From assembly GCA_002340305.1 (NCBI GenBank), contig DDLU01000297.1:1-21449 (forward strand): a stretch of 21,449 bases of DNA, read 5' to 3'. Source of the DNA: Desulfovibrio sp. UBA2564 (lineage in GTDB: Bacteria > Desulfobacterota > Desulfovibrionia > Desulfovibrionales > Desulfovibrionaceae). The position numbers and the translations under genes are program-made. The notes under the pieces were generated by a model. That model did no database searches. It was given only the letters and a program-made list of their open reading frames with translations, and had not been told where the DNA came from. This document shows, one piece after another, positions 1-7,563 of this stretch (position 1 is its first letter; every line of letters begins with the position of its first letter).

Positions 1-377
1 TCAACCCTCATGATCTCGGTACTGTTAATGTGATGTTGCAGGTCAAGAATAAGGACGTGCAAGCCACAATCAGGGCTGAAAATCCGGATACCGCGAAAGT
101 TATTGCCGAGCAGCTCGAAGTTGTGAAGCAGGCTCTGGAAGAGCAGGGCCTCAAAGTAGAAAAACTTGAAGTCCAGACCGGCATTGCAGATGGTCAAACT
201 GACTCTTCGTGGAAAAATGCTGAAGATCATAACACAGCGCAATATCAGGAAATGATGTCCGAAATGCGTAAGCGTTGGCAGACTTTAAGACAGGAAGGAA
301 CCTCTTTGGCCCGGGAAATGCAAAATGTACAGCATAAGGCACAAATTTCCCAGAGCGGTCTTTATATAGTTGCTTAA
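1..377 (+). CDS. fliK: Flagellar hook-length control protein FliK, C-terminal part (5' truncated by window)
   Basis: The reading frame is already open at base 3 and ends at TAA 375-377, so only the last ~124 residues are visible. The first residues read NPHDLGTVNVMLQ, the typical opening of the FliK C-terminal domain (Flg_hook family: P-x-x-LG-x-V-x-V), followed by an alternating strand/helix stretch ending in a QGLKVEKLEV segment. In the known family this domain contacts FlhB and switches the export apparatus from hook to filament substrates, while the N-terminal part acts as a ruler. A GTG at 30 could be mistaken for a start, but coding sequence clearly continues upstream. flgD follows after 42 bp, the usual fliK-flgD-flgE order. 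The tail after about residue 60 is glutamine-rich and not conserved. Confidence 0.88.
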   Translation, partial: NPHDLGTVNVMLQVKNKDVQATIRAENPDTAKVIAEQLEVVKQALEEQGLKVEKLEVQTGIADGQTDSSWKNAEDHNTAQYQEMMSEMRKRWQTLRQEGTSLAREMQNVQHKAQISQSGLYIVA

Positions 378-419
378 CAAAACTATATGTCCGCTTAGTC
401 AAAATTAAGAGGTGTAGTC

Positions 420-1145
420 ATGGGATACGTAGGGTTCGGTAACATTCTTGGCAGAGCAGAAGCCGATATGGCAGCAAGCAACCAGCCAACGCATAAAAAA
501 CAGTTGGGGCAGGATGATTTCCTTAAGCTCCTGCTGACCCAGATGCAGAATCAGGACCCGGCAAACCCCATGGAAGATAAAGAGTACATGGCGCAGATGA
601 CACAGTTCTCCAGCCTTGAACAGCTCACTCAGCTGAACTCATCCATGAAGACCATGATTGGCAACAACGCTCAGGAACAGATGGTTTCTGCGGTTGGTTT
701 CATCGGCAAGGATGTAAAGGCGGAAGGTTATTCCATCAGCCGCGAAGGCGATAAGATCAGTAAGATTTTTTACGGTCTCGGCGAACCTGTGGCAAACGCG
801 TTCATTAATATTTACGACAACAATAAAAACCTTGTCCGCACTGTTCAGCTCGGCTCGAAGGCTGAAGGGACCTACGAGTTCGAATGGGACGGAAAGAACT
901 GGGCAGACAAAGATCTACCGGACGGTGTTTACACCATCGCTATGGCGGCGGAAGACGCAAGCGGTAAACCGGTAATGGTTAAGACGGAAGTTAGTGGTGA
1001 AGTCTCCGGAGTTGTTTCCGAAGGAGGACAGCAGTTCCTGCACCTCAAAGACGGTCGCTACATCAACTTCCTCAACATTAAGGAAGTAGTAAGTCCGACG
1101 AATGTTTCCGAATCGTCAGGTAATGGCGAATCCTCTGAGAGCTAA
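420..1145 (+). CDS. flgD: Flagellar hook assembly (capping) protein FlgD
   Basis: 241 residues, the usual FlgD length. Residues ~30-75 hold the conserved N-terminal signature (GQDDFLKLLLTQMQNQDPAN, then FSSLEQLTQLNSSM), which is exported and needed for hook polymerisation. The central and C-terminal part carries the FlgD Ig-like/tudor region, including GLGEPVANAFINIYDNN and FEWDGKNWADKDLPDGVYT, close to the family's WDG...G..lpdG.Y motif. FlgD forms the temporary cap under which FlgE subunits assemble. ATG 420 has an AGAGGTG ribosome site five bases upstream; an internal ATG at 468 is possible but less well placed. The gene lies 42 bp after fliK and 74 bp before flgE, so co-transcription is likely. 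The C-terminus ends in a low-complexity serine/glutamate tail. Confidence 0.95.
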   Translation: MGYVGFGNILGRAEADMAASNQPTHKKQLGQDDFLKLLLTQMQNQDPANPMEDKEYMAQMTQFSSLEQLTQLNSSMKTMIGNNAQEQMVSAVGFIGKDVKAEGYSISREGDKISKIFYGLGEPVANAFINIYDNNKNLVRTVQLGSKAEGTYEFEWDGKNWADKDLPDGVYTIAMAAEDASGKPVMVKTEVSGEVSGVVSEGGQQFLHLKDGRYINFLNIKEVVSPTNVSESSGNGESSES

Positions 1146-1219
1146 TCAGGCCAACGGCATGGCCCCGGCTTAAGGGGTAAGGAAAAGTTCGCGAGTCAAC
1201 AGGACTTTAGGAGGTTCTA

Positions 1220-2878
1220 ATGGGTTTATCAGCATCACTATTCTCAGGAATCACAGGTTTGCAGGCACACGGTGACAAAATGTCCGTGCTTGGTAATAAC
1301 ATTGCAAACGTAAACACAGTCGGTTTCAAGAGTGCAAAAATGCACTTCGAAGATGCCATCAGCCAGGATATGTCTACTGCAACCGGTATCGCACAGGTTG
1401 GACGAGGCGTACAGGTGGGGGCAATATATGCCGACTTTGCTCAGGGGTCATTTGAAACAACTTCTGAGTCTACCGACCTCGCTATCGGTGGTGACGGATT
1501 TTTCATCGTCTCGCCTAAGGATGAAGAGACCTCATACTACACCAGAGCAGGTAACTTCCGTTTTGATAAAGACGGTTACCTTACCGACCCCCACGGATAT
1601 GTCCTTCAGGGTTGGAAGGTGCAGGATGAAAGTAATACTCAGGTAGCCACTGGTAACAATGTGAATACCAGTAATGCTGTTCGTACTGTGGGCGTACCTA
1701 CCAATATCAGATTGGAAAACTTCCAGTCTGCTCCCAAGGCGACAACAACTATTAACATGATTACTAACCTTGATTCAGGTGAGGCTAGTCGTTCAACAGA
1801 TTCAACGAATCCGTACTTCTCTCTCTTTGGAGCATGGGACGGCTCAGCTGAGCCTCCTCTTGGCGATTCTCTATACGGCTATCAATCTACCATCAAGGTT
1901 TATGATGCCAACGGTTCTGCACACAACGTAACAACATATTTTGATCAGGTTACCCTTAGTAATGCCGGTGGTAAAAAAGTTTGGGAATTTATCGTTACCT
2001 GCGATCCAGCAGAAGATGGTCGTATTGCCAGTGACGGGACTACCAAATTTGCCGGAACTTCCGCAGCAGGGCTGCTTATGACCGGTACCATGACTTTTAA
2101 TGCCGCTGGTGACTTGACTGGTGTCTCCGCTTTCACTCTTAAGAGTAATGCCGGTACCGCCCCCGGTGACCTTAGAAACCTTGACGAATGGACCTTGGCT
2201 GAATTCTCACAGGATGGACTGCCAGTATTGACAGCGAACTTCCTCTCAAGGTCCAATGCAAGTTTCACTGATGCCAGTAACGAGCCTGTGACGGTTGAGA
2301 TGAATTTTGGTCTCACTAATAAGGATTTATCAGGGACAGGTGTAAGTAAAGGGTGGAATACTGGATCAGCCTCAATTACCGCAGCGGATGCGTTTGGTAA
2401 CAACGTTACCGATCTCAGTCGTATACCCAACTTTGGTGAAGCGGAGAAGAGCGCGCTCGCAAGTACAAGCTACAGTTCCGGCTCAACTACTTTGTTCCAG
2501 TCTCAGGACGGTTACACCGCAGGTTTTCTGCAGAGTACATCTGTAAGCAGGGATGGCGTTTTGACAGGCCGTTACTCCAACGGGCAGATTCAGGAACTCT
2601 ATGTGTTGACCATCGCCTCTTTTAACAACGACTGGGGGCTCCGTCGTGAAGGCGGTAACCTCTTCACTCAAACAAGGGAATCCGGAGATGCTCTCACCGG
2701 TCTGCCGAACAGCAGCGGTAAAGGCTCCATCGCCTCTAACTCCCTTGAGATGTCCAACGTGGACCTTGCGGTTGAGTTCGTAAGTATGATTACCACCCAG
2801 CGAGGCTTTCAGGCGAACTCAAAGGTAATTACCACCACAGATACCATGATGGGCGAGCTTATCCAGCTCAAGCGCTAA
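1220..2878 (+). CDS. flgE: Flagellar hook protein FlgE
   Basis: 552 residues. The N-terminus (MGLSASLFSGITGLQAH, then MSVLGNNIANVNTVGFKS) is the flagellar rod/hook signature shared by FlgE, FlgF and FlgG. The C-terminus (SLEMSNVDLAVEFVSMITTQ, then RGFQANSKVITTTDTMM) is the matching C-terminal helix. The long variable middle (roughly residues 150-450) corresponds to the surface-exposed D1/D2 domains. The length and position after fliK and flgD favour FlgE over the shorter rod proteins. An AGGAGGT ribosome site sits just before ATG 1220. The protein forms the universal-joint hook outside the cell. A strong terminator at 2975-3025 closes this transcription unit. Confidence 0.96.
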   Translation: MGLSASLFSGITGLQAHGDKMSVLGNNIANVNTVGFKSAKMHFEDAISQDMSTATGIAQVGRGVQVGAIYADFAQGSFETTSESTDLAIGGDGFFIVSPKDEETSYYTRAGNFRFDKDGYLTDPHGYVLQGWKVQDESNTQVATGNNVNTSNAVRTVGVPTNIRLENFQSAPKATTTINMITNLDSGEASRSTDSTNPYFSLFGAWDGSAEPPLGDSLYGYQSTIKVYDANGSAHNVTTYFDQVTLSNAGGKKVWEFIVTCDPAEDGRIASDGTTKFAGTSAAGLLMTGTMTFNAAGDLTGVSAFTLKSNAGTAPGDLRNLDEWTLAEFSQDGLPVLTANFLSRSNASFTDASNEPVTVEMNFGLTNKDLSGTGVSKGWNTGSASITAADAFGNNVTDLSRIPNFGEAEKSALASTSYSSGSTTLFQSQDGYTAGFLQSTSVSRDGVLTGRYSNGQIQELYVLTIASFNNDWGLRREGGNLFTQTRESGDALTGLPNSSGKGSIASNSLEMSNVDLAVEFVSMITTQRGFQANSKVITTTDTMMGELIQLKR

Positions 2879-2974
2879 AGTGAATGAAGTATTCTGAATG
2901 ATGCTGAATATATAAGAAAACTCCTTCTACAACCTCCGCAGACGGGATTGACTCCCCCGACTGCACAGGTACCC

Positions 2975-3025
2975 GGAAACCCCGCTCCCGAATATGCCGT
3001 TTCGGAAGCGGGGTTTCCCTTTTTC
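2975..3025 (+). terminator. Rho-independent terminator after flgE
   Basis: GGAAACCCCGCT(c)CCG at 2975-2990 pairs with CGG(a)AGCGGGGTTTCC at 3003-3018, about 15 bp with one mismatch, followed by CTTTTTC. It separates the hook-gene transcript from the flagellin gene, which has its own promoter. Confidence 0.9.
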
Positions 3026-3267
3026 GATTCTCTATATCTTAAGAAGTCTTTTCCCCGTCTAATCTTCCCTGCATTTCTCAATGAATCCTCCACCTATAGT
3101 GATAGCGGGCGGAAGAAAATTCCTGCGCCATTAATCATGTCTATGCTTAAGTTTTAAATAACAGTGGCTTATGTGGTGTCTGGGACAGCTTTTCCTATTG
3201 GACTGAAAAATGACGGTCAAAAGTTCGGAAGGGCGGGAAAAAATTGACTCTTCTCCCGAATATAAAG

Positions 3268-3279
3268 AAGTCTAGACTT
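3268..3279. promoter_or_regulatory. 12-bp perfect palindrome upstream of the sigma-54 promoter (candidate activator site)
   Basis: AAGTCTAGACTT is a perfect palindrome about 45 bp upstream of the sigma-54 -24 element. Sigma-54 promoters need an upstream-bound enhancer protein (FlrC/FleQ type for flagella), and a two-fold symmetric site suits such a dimer. The spacing is short for a classical enhancer, and only one copy is visible. The role is inferred. Apart from this, the terminator and the promoter, the 2879-3390 gap shows no gene. Confidence 0.3.
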
Positions 3280-3323
3280 TATTTATATATTTAAGTTACT
3301 GAAATATATTGATGATATTGTTT

Positions 3324-3340
3324 TGGCACGTACACTGCTT
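3324..3340 (+). promoter_or_regulatory. Sigma-54 promoter of the flagellin gene
   Basis: TGGCACG-TACAC-TGCTT matches the sigma-54 (RpoN) consensus TGGCACG-N4-TTGCW. The essential GG (3325-3326) and GC (3337-3338) are separated by exactly 10 bp. Transcription should start near 3350, giving a leader of ~40 nt. RpoN control of late flagellar genes is well known in polar flagellates. Confidence 0.85.
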
Positions 3341-3369
3341 AAGGTTGGTTAACAAAAACGGAATTTTGT

Positions 3370-3390
3370 GAACTACAAGGAGGTTCAGAT
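3370..3390 (+). promoter_or_regulatory. CsrA-like binding site overlapping the flagellin Shine-Dalgarno
   Basis: CTACAAGGAGGT (3373-3384) closely matches the CsrA consensus RUACARGGAUGU and contains the ribosome-binding AGGAGG of flagellin. GAAC (3370-3373) and GTTC (3383-3386) can pair and place the AAGGA in the loop, the preferred CsrA presentation. A second GGA lies 20 bases upstream (ACGGAAT, 3359-3365). The B. subtilis hag leader likewise has two CsrA sites, one over its Shine-Dalgarno, antagonised by FliW. No csrA or fliW gene is visible in the window. Confidence 0.55.
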
Positions 3391-4263
3391 ATGTCCTTAG
3401 TCATTAACCACAACCTTATGGCAATGCACGCCTCACGCAACCTTCAGGAAGCGTACGGCAATCTCGGCACTTCAACCCGTCGTCTCTCATCCGGTTTGAG
3501 AGTCGGCACCGCAGCTGACGATGCTGCTGGTCTCGCAATTCGTGAACTTATGCGCGCTGACGTTAAATCCCTTAACCAGGGTATGAGAAACGCTAACGAT
3601 GCAATTTCCATGATTCAGACCGCAGACGGCGCACTGCAGGTAATCGATGAAAAGCTCATCCGCATGAAAGAGCTTGCAACTCAGGCATCCACCGGTACCT
3701 ACAACTCTGATCAGCGCCTGATCATCGACTCTGAATTCCAGGCAATGGCTTCAGAAATTACCCGTATCGCAAATGCTACCGACTTCAACGGTATTCACCT
3801 GCTTAACGGTAACCTTTCCGGTAGCACTGGCGACCATAATGGTAATGCCCTCCACTCCACCGGCCCTCTGAAGGTACACTTCGGAACCGGCAACGACAGC
3901 TCGGAAGATTACTATTACATTTCAATCGGCGAATCCACCGCTTCCGCCCTTGGTGTGCAGACTTCCATCTCCACACAGGCTTTGGCGCAGCAGGCTCTGG
4001 ATAAGCTCCAGCAGGCAATTATTTCTAAAGATAAAATTCGTGCGAATCTCGGTGCCATGCAGAACAGGTTGGAAAATACCATTACCAACCTCTCCATTCA
4101 GGCAGAAAACGTACAGGCTGCAGAGTCCCGCATCTCTGATGTAGACGTAGCCACCGAAATGACCGAATTTGTACGTAACCAGATTCTCACTCAGTCCGCG
4201 GTAGCTATGCTCTCGCAGGCTAACTCACTGCCGAAGATGGCAATGCAGCTCATTGGCGGCTAA
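3391..4263 (+). CDS. Flagellin
   Basis: 290 residues with both conserved flagellin ends. The N-terminal D0/D1 begins MSLVINHNLMAMHASRNLQ and continues TRRLSSGLRV, AADDAAGLAIRE and ADGALQVIDEKLIRMKELA. The C-terminal D1/D0 reads ESRISDVDVATEMTEFVRNQ, ILTQSAVAMLSQAN, SLPKMAMQLIGG. The variable centre (about residues 140-195) is short, so this is a compact flagellin without large surface domains. It polymerises into the filament after export. The gene is monocistronic, with a sigma-54 promoter at 3324, a CsrA-like site over the ribosome site, and a hairpin terminator at 4294. Whether it is FliC, FlaA or FlaB of a multi-flagellin set cannot be told from this window. Confidence 0.97.
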   Translation: MSLVINHNLMAMHASRNLQEAYGNLGTSTRRLSSGLRVGTAADDAAGLAIRELMRADVKSLNQGMRNANDAISMIQTADGALQVIDEKLIRMKELATQASTGTYNSDQRLIIDSEFQAMASEITRIANATDFNGIHLLNGNLSGSTGDHNGNALHSTGPLKVHFGTGNDSSEDYYYISIGESTASALGVQTSISTQALAQQALDKLQQAIISKDKIRANLGAMQNRLENTITNLSIQAENVQAAESRISDVDVATEMTEFVRNQILTQSAVAMLSQANSLPKMAMQLIGG

Positions 4264-4293
4264 AGCCGCTTGAGATAATCGGGTGAAGATTAA

Positions 4294-4340
4294 GGACTGT
4301 GGAGGCGATTGATCACCGCCTCCCAGTCCTTGAACTTATT
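4294..4340 (+). terminator. Terminator hairpin after flagellin
   Basis: GGACTG(t)GGAGGCG at 4294-4307 pairs with CGCCTCC/CAGTCC at 4317-4329, 13 bp with one bulged base. The following tract (TTGAACTTATTTTA) is only moderately T-rich. It lies 30 bp after the flagellin stop. Confidence 0.7.
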
Positions 4341-4519
4341 TTAGGCAGCCGATAAAGTACCATCTGCTTTGCAAAGTGAATTGTTAGCGAGTCTTCGGGC
4401 TTATAAGACTTTACCCCTGTGAGTGCTGCAAAAAAAGCTGAAACTCATATATGTCTGTATATGCATCGTTCCAGCTTTTGTTTTTGCTCCTCACATCGGG
4501 CTCTTTCCTAGTCGCCTAT
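4341..4519. repeat. Palindromic intergenic repeat, copy A (diverged, with ~52-bp insertion)
   Basis: The core at 4421-4501 aligns without gaps to the cores of the copies at 7412-7538 and 15676-15802. A central stem AAAAGCTG (4433-4440)/CAGCTTTT (4472-4479) occupies the same place as different-sequence stems in the other copies. The ends carry TAGGC (4342-4346) and GCCTA (4514-4518). It is ~52 bp longer than the 127-bp siblings. The extra sequence lies in the left arm (about 4367-4420) and includes its own hairpin AGTCTT/AAGACT (4390-4395/4404-4409). It lies between the convergent flagellin and rnc genes and covers most of the 301-bp gap there. Confidence 0.65.
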
Positions 4520-4523
4520 GGTG

Positions 4524-4552
4524 AACTACCTTAAGGGTAGTTTTCTTATTTT
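4524..4552. terminator. Small hairpin between flagellin and rnc, possible weak terminator
   Basis: AACTACC (4524-4530) pairs with GGTAGTT (4536-4542) around a 5-nt loop. On the + strand it is followed by TTCTTATTTT. On the - strand it lies 22 bp after the rnc stop but lacks a good T-run. The stem is only 7 bp. Confidence 0.35.
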
Positions 4553-4564
4553 GGGAGGGAAAAT

Positions 4565-5278
4565 TTAAGCAGAGTATGTTTCATCTTCAGTTTCGGTGAG
4601 ATATTCCAAAGCCTTGGCTGCAGCAGTCTGTTCGGCTTTTTTCAAGCTGGTACCTTCCGAATCAAATGATTTCCCGTCCGGGAGATTCAGGTTTACCATA
4701 AATACTTTTTCATGTTCCGGCCCTTTGGTTCCGGTCAACACGTATGTCGGACGCTCTTTGAATTTGGCCTGAGTTTCTTCCTGCAATTTACTTTTGAAAT
4801 CTTTGGAGCTTTCAATCTTGAAAGTTGCGGGCCATTTATCTTCAAATATTCGCATTATGAATTTCTTGGCTTCAGCATAGCCGCCGTCCAGAAATACTGC
4901 GCCGATAACAGCTTCCATCGCATCGGCAAGCAGGGAAGAACGGTTGCGCCCTCCCTGTGCTTCTTCGCCGCGCCCCAGTTTAAGAAACGCGTTAATGTCC
5001 AGTTCGCGGGCTATGGCGGCAAGGCTGTTTTCTTTAACCAGCTTTGACCTGATTTTGGTCAATTGGCCTTCATGGGCATCCTTAAATCGTTTATACAGTT
5101 CTTCAGTAACACAAAGTTCCAATACCGCATCGCCTAAAAATTCCAGCCGTTCGTTATCTTCAACAGGGTCAGACTGCTCATTTGCCCATGAACTATGAGT
5201 AAGTGCCGTGGCTAAATGCTTGACTTGAGAAAATCGATAGTGGATACCTTGCTGAAGGCGAGAAAAATTTTCTACCAT
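4565..5278 (-). CDS. rnc: Ribonuclease III
   Basis: 237 residues, the normal bacterial length. Residues 43-54 hold the RNase III signature NERLEFLGDAVLE with catalytic E46 and D50. The second acidic pair lies in LADAMEAVIGAVFLDGG (D119, E122). A double-stranded RNA-binding domain fills about residues 160-230 (DFKSKLQEETQAKF, then GTSLKKAEQTAAAKALEYL). The enzyme is a homodimer that cleaves double-stranded RNA, processing rRNA precursors and structured or antisense RNAs. The start (ATG, complement of 5276-5278) has a modest AGCAGG site. It is divergent from the synthetase gene with only 28 bp between starts, so any promoters overlap the coding ends. Upstream partners such as acpP/fabF or era are not in this window. 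Confidence 0.96.
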   Translation of the reverse strand: MVENFSRLQQGIHYRFSQVKHLATALTHSSWANEQSDPVEDNERLEFLGDAVLELCVTEELYKRFKDAHEGQLTKIRSKLVKENSLAAIARELDINAFLKLGRGEEAQGGRNRSSLLADAMEAVIGAVFLDGGYAEAKKFIMRIFEDKWPATFKIESSKDFKSKLQEETQAKFKERPTYVLTGTKGPEHEKVFMVNLNLPDGKSFDSEGTSLKKAEQTAAAKALEYLTETEDETYSA

Positions 5279-5306
5279 ACAAACCTGCTTGAATTTATAT
5301 TAACGA

Positions 5307-7415
5307 ATGTATTCATACTCATGTTTAAAGGCCTTGTTTGAGCCAAAAGCGATTACTGTAATCGGCGTTACTGCCGATTCTCAGGATAAAGCCAGCATTA
5401 TTACCGCCAACCTTCTTGCCTCTGGATATAAGGGAAAAATCTTCCCCGTCAATGGGGAAGGTGCGAAAGTTCACGGATTGGATGCTTTTTCTTCTGTTTC
5501 CCAACTGCCTCGCGGAATCGATCTGGCTTTGATATGCCTGCCTCCGGCAGATGCCATCAAGGCTGTAGACGATTTGTCAGAAATTTTAGTCCGGGCAGCC
5601 GTAGTCACCAGCGGTGGTTACGGCGAAACAGGACGTGAAGGTTATCGTTTGGAGCAGCAATTGGCAAGGACTGCCAAGAATCATGACATGATTATTCTCG
5701 GGCCCAATTGTATGGGGCTTATGAATTCAGTCCTGTCCATGAATGCCAGCCTTGATCCTGATTTTACCATCAAAGGAAACATTGCCTTCCTTTCCCAGTC
5801 CGGTACCATGTGCAGCACAGCTCTTGATTGGGCCAACAGCGAAGGGGTCGGCTTTTCAAAATTTATCAGCCTCGGCAACAAAGCTGTGTTGGGTGAGGCC
5901 ACCATGCTTAATTACCTCGCCAACGACGAGGACACAAAAGTTATTGTCGGCTATTGCGAAACCCTTAAGGATGGACAGGATTTCCTGCGCACAGCTTATG
6001 ACACAACTTTTAAGAAACCGCTTATCCTTTTACGGGCCGGGGAAACTCCAGCAGGTGCACGGGCAGCCTCCGCCCATGCCGGACATTTGACCGGAGCCAC
6101 AACTGCATACAATGCGGCATTCAACCAGACCGGGGTCATGCAGGCTGTGGACATCGAAGACATGTTCAACCTTGCCCACGCATTTTCCTGCCAGCCTTTG
6201 CCCAGTGGTTCCAACATGGCTATTGTCACCAACTCCGGCGGTCCCGGTATTCTCGCTACTGACATGGCCGAGAAGGGCTCTTTGAATATAATCTGCCCAT
6301 CATCCGCTACTCTGGATAAACTACAGGAGGTCCTTCCTCCTTACGCATCTCTGTATAACCCCATCGATATGCTGGGTGATGCAAAGGCGGATACCTACCA
6401 CAAGGTTCTCAGGGCCGTTGCTGAAGATGATGCATTTCATTCAATTCTGGTTATCCTGACCCCGGCAGCTAATATTCTTGAAGATGTGGAAAAAGCTGCC
6501 GCAGATATCATTGAATTGGAAAAAGAGTGCGATAAGCCAATCATTACATGTTTCATGGGGGACCATTCAACCAGAAAAGCCCGCAGGATGCTTCGCGCTG
6601 CCGGAATTCCCTGCTATGAATTTCCCGAAGCCGCGGTCCGCGCTCTTGATGCCATGACCAGCTGCTACCGCTGGCAGAAAAAAGATTGGCCCATTGATGT
6701 CTGTTTCAGGCGTGATTACTCCAAAGCCAAGTCCATCGTTGAAAACTGCCGCAAGACCGGACTTACCGAGCTTGTTGAGCTTGATGCCCAGCAGTTGGCA
6801 TCTGCTTACGAACTTCCCGTACCTGAAACCGTGCTGGCCCGTACATCCAACCAGGCAGCCAAGGCCGCCAAAAGGATTGGTTATCCGGTGGTGCTTAAGG
6901 TTGCTTCGCCCCAGATTTCGCGCAAGCAGGAACTCGGTTTGGTGGTAACGGATATCCAGACTCCGCAGGCTTTGCGTAGGGCCTTTATGCAGATCACCAC
7001 CCGTGCAGCCAGAAGGTGTAAGGATGCCTACATTACCGGGTGTCTGGTGCAGGCTATGGGACCTAAGGATTCCCACGAAGTTGTGGTCAGCTTTAAACGT
7101 GATCCCCAGTTTGGGCCGCTCATAAATTTCTCATTGGCAGGGCTTCATGTGGACCTGCTTGGTGATGTATCATCTCGTCTGGCTCCGCTGGCCCTGAATG
7201 ATTCACAGGAAATGATTCGTGAGATCAAGGCTTACCCGATCCTGAGAGGGGTGCGCGGTGGCGCAGCTGTAAATCTTGGGGCATTGGAAGATGTGCTGCT
7301 TATGGTTTCACAGATGGCATCCGATCTGCCGGAAATTCAGGAAGCGGAGTTCAATCCGGTTATCGCAGGCCCGGATGGTGCTGTAGTCGCAAATATGCGT
7401 ATGACAGTAAGCTAG
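5307..7415 (+). CDS. Single-chain ADP-forming acyl/acetyl-CoA synthetase (fused alpha and beta)
   Basis: 702 residues with the NDP-forming acyl-CoA synthetase architecture. A CoA-binding Rossmann domain opens LFEPKAITVIGVT (residues ~10-130). Two succinyl-CoA-ligase-like domains follow (GPNCMGLMN, FLSQSGTMCSTALDWANSEG, ATNSGGPGILATD). A C-terminal ATP-grasp domain runs from about residue 490 (YELPVPETVLA, GYPVVLKVASP). The alpha phospho-histidine region is present as SAHAGHLTGA (H257, H260). The usual beta motif HKSDxGGV reads SRKQELGLV here, with Arg539 at the expected His. The family interconverts acyl-CoA + ADP + Pi and acid + CoA + ATP. No acetyltransferase (GNAT) domain is attached. The stop codon TAG (7413-7415) lies inside the terminal repeat of the following palindromic element. 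No good ribosome site precedes ATG 5307; a TTG at 5334 is a weaker alternative. Confidence 0.85.
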   Translation: MYSYSCLKALFEPKAITVIGVTADSQDKASIITANLLASGYKGKIFPVNGEGAKVHGLDAFSSVSQLPRGIDLALICLPPADAIKAVDDLSEILVRAAVVTSGGYGETGREGYRLEQQLARTAKNHDMIILGPNCMGLMNSVLSMNASLDPDFTIKGNIAFLSQSGTMCSTALDWANSEGVGFSKFISLGNKAVLGEATMLNYLANDEDTKVIVGYCETLKDGQDFLRTAYDTTFKKPLILLRAGETPAGARAASAHAGHLTGATTAYNAAFNQTGVMQAVDIEDMFNLAHAFSCQPLPSGSNMAIVTNSGGPGILATDMAEKGSLNIICPSSATLDKLQEVLPPYASLYNPIDMLGDAKADTYHKVLRAVAEDDAFHSILVILTPAANILEDVEKAAADIIELEKECDKPIITCFMGDHSTRKARRMLRAAGIPCYEFPEAAVRALDAMTSCYRWQKKDWPIDVCFRRDYSKAKSIVENCRKTGLTELVELDAQQLASAYELPVPETVLARTSNQAAKAAKRIGYPVVLKVASPQISRKQELGLVVTDIQTPQALRRAFMQITTRAARRCKDAYITGCLVQAMGPKDSHEVVVSFKRDPQFGPLINFSLAGLHVDLLGDVSSRLAPLALNDSQEMIREIKAYPILRGVRGGAAVNLGALEDVLLMVSQMASDLPEIQEAEFNPVIAGPDGAVVANMRMTVS

Positions 7416-7538
7416 GCCGTTGAAAAAACGCAATCTGCGTCGTTGCTGCTAAGAATTCAGGTCCTCACGTATTGGAGGATACGCTTCGGCCCTGAATTCT
7501 TCTTGCGCCTAGCATCTCGCGCTTTTTGAACGGCCTAG
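7412..7538. repeat. Palindromic intergenic repeat, copy C (canonical, 127 bp)
   Basis: The ends are near-perfect 20-bp inverted repeats (18 of 20 match): CTAGGCCGTTGAAAAAACGC at 7412-7431 and its counterpart at 7519-7538. Inside, AAGAATTCAGG (7451-7461) pairs perfectly with CCTGAATTCTT (7491-7501) around a loop containing CTCACGTATTGGAGGATACG. The structure is intact and has no coding capacity. CTAG at both outer ends could be part of the inverted repeat or a 4-bp target duplication; being palindromic it cannot be assigned. The element supplies the stop codon of the preceding gene and separates it from the gene at 7564. From memory, related sequence occurs between many Desulfovibrio-group genes. 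Confidence 0.85.
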
Positions 7539-7563
7539 ACGTTATTAATTCAAGGAGGACTTT

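Noticed and set aside
1945..2430. Open frame of 161 codons antisense within flgE
   Set aside because: Low-complexity shadow of flgE without a ribosome site or recognisable motif.
5221..5250. TTGACT near the divergent rnc/synthetase start as a promoter
   Set aside because: It lies inside rnc and the matching -10 (GATACC) is poor. Not enough to call.
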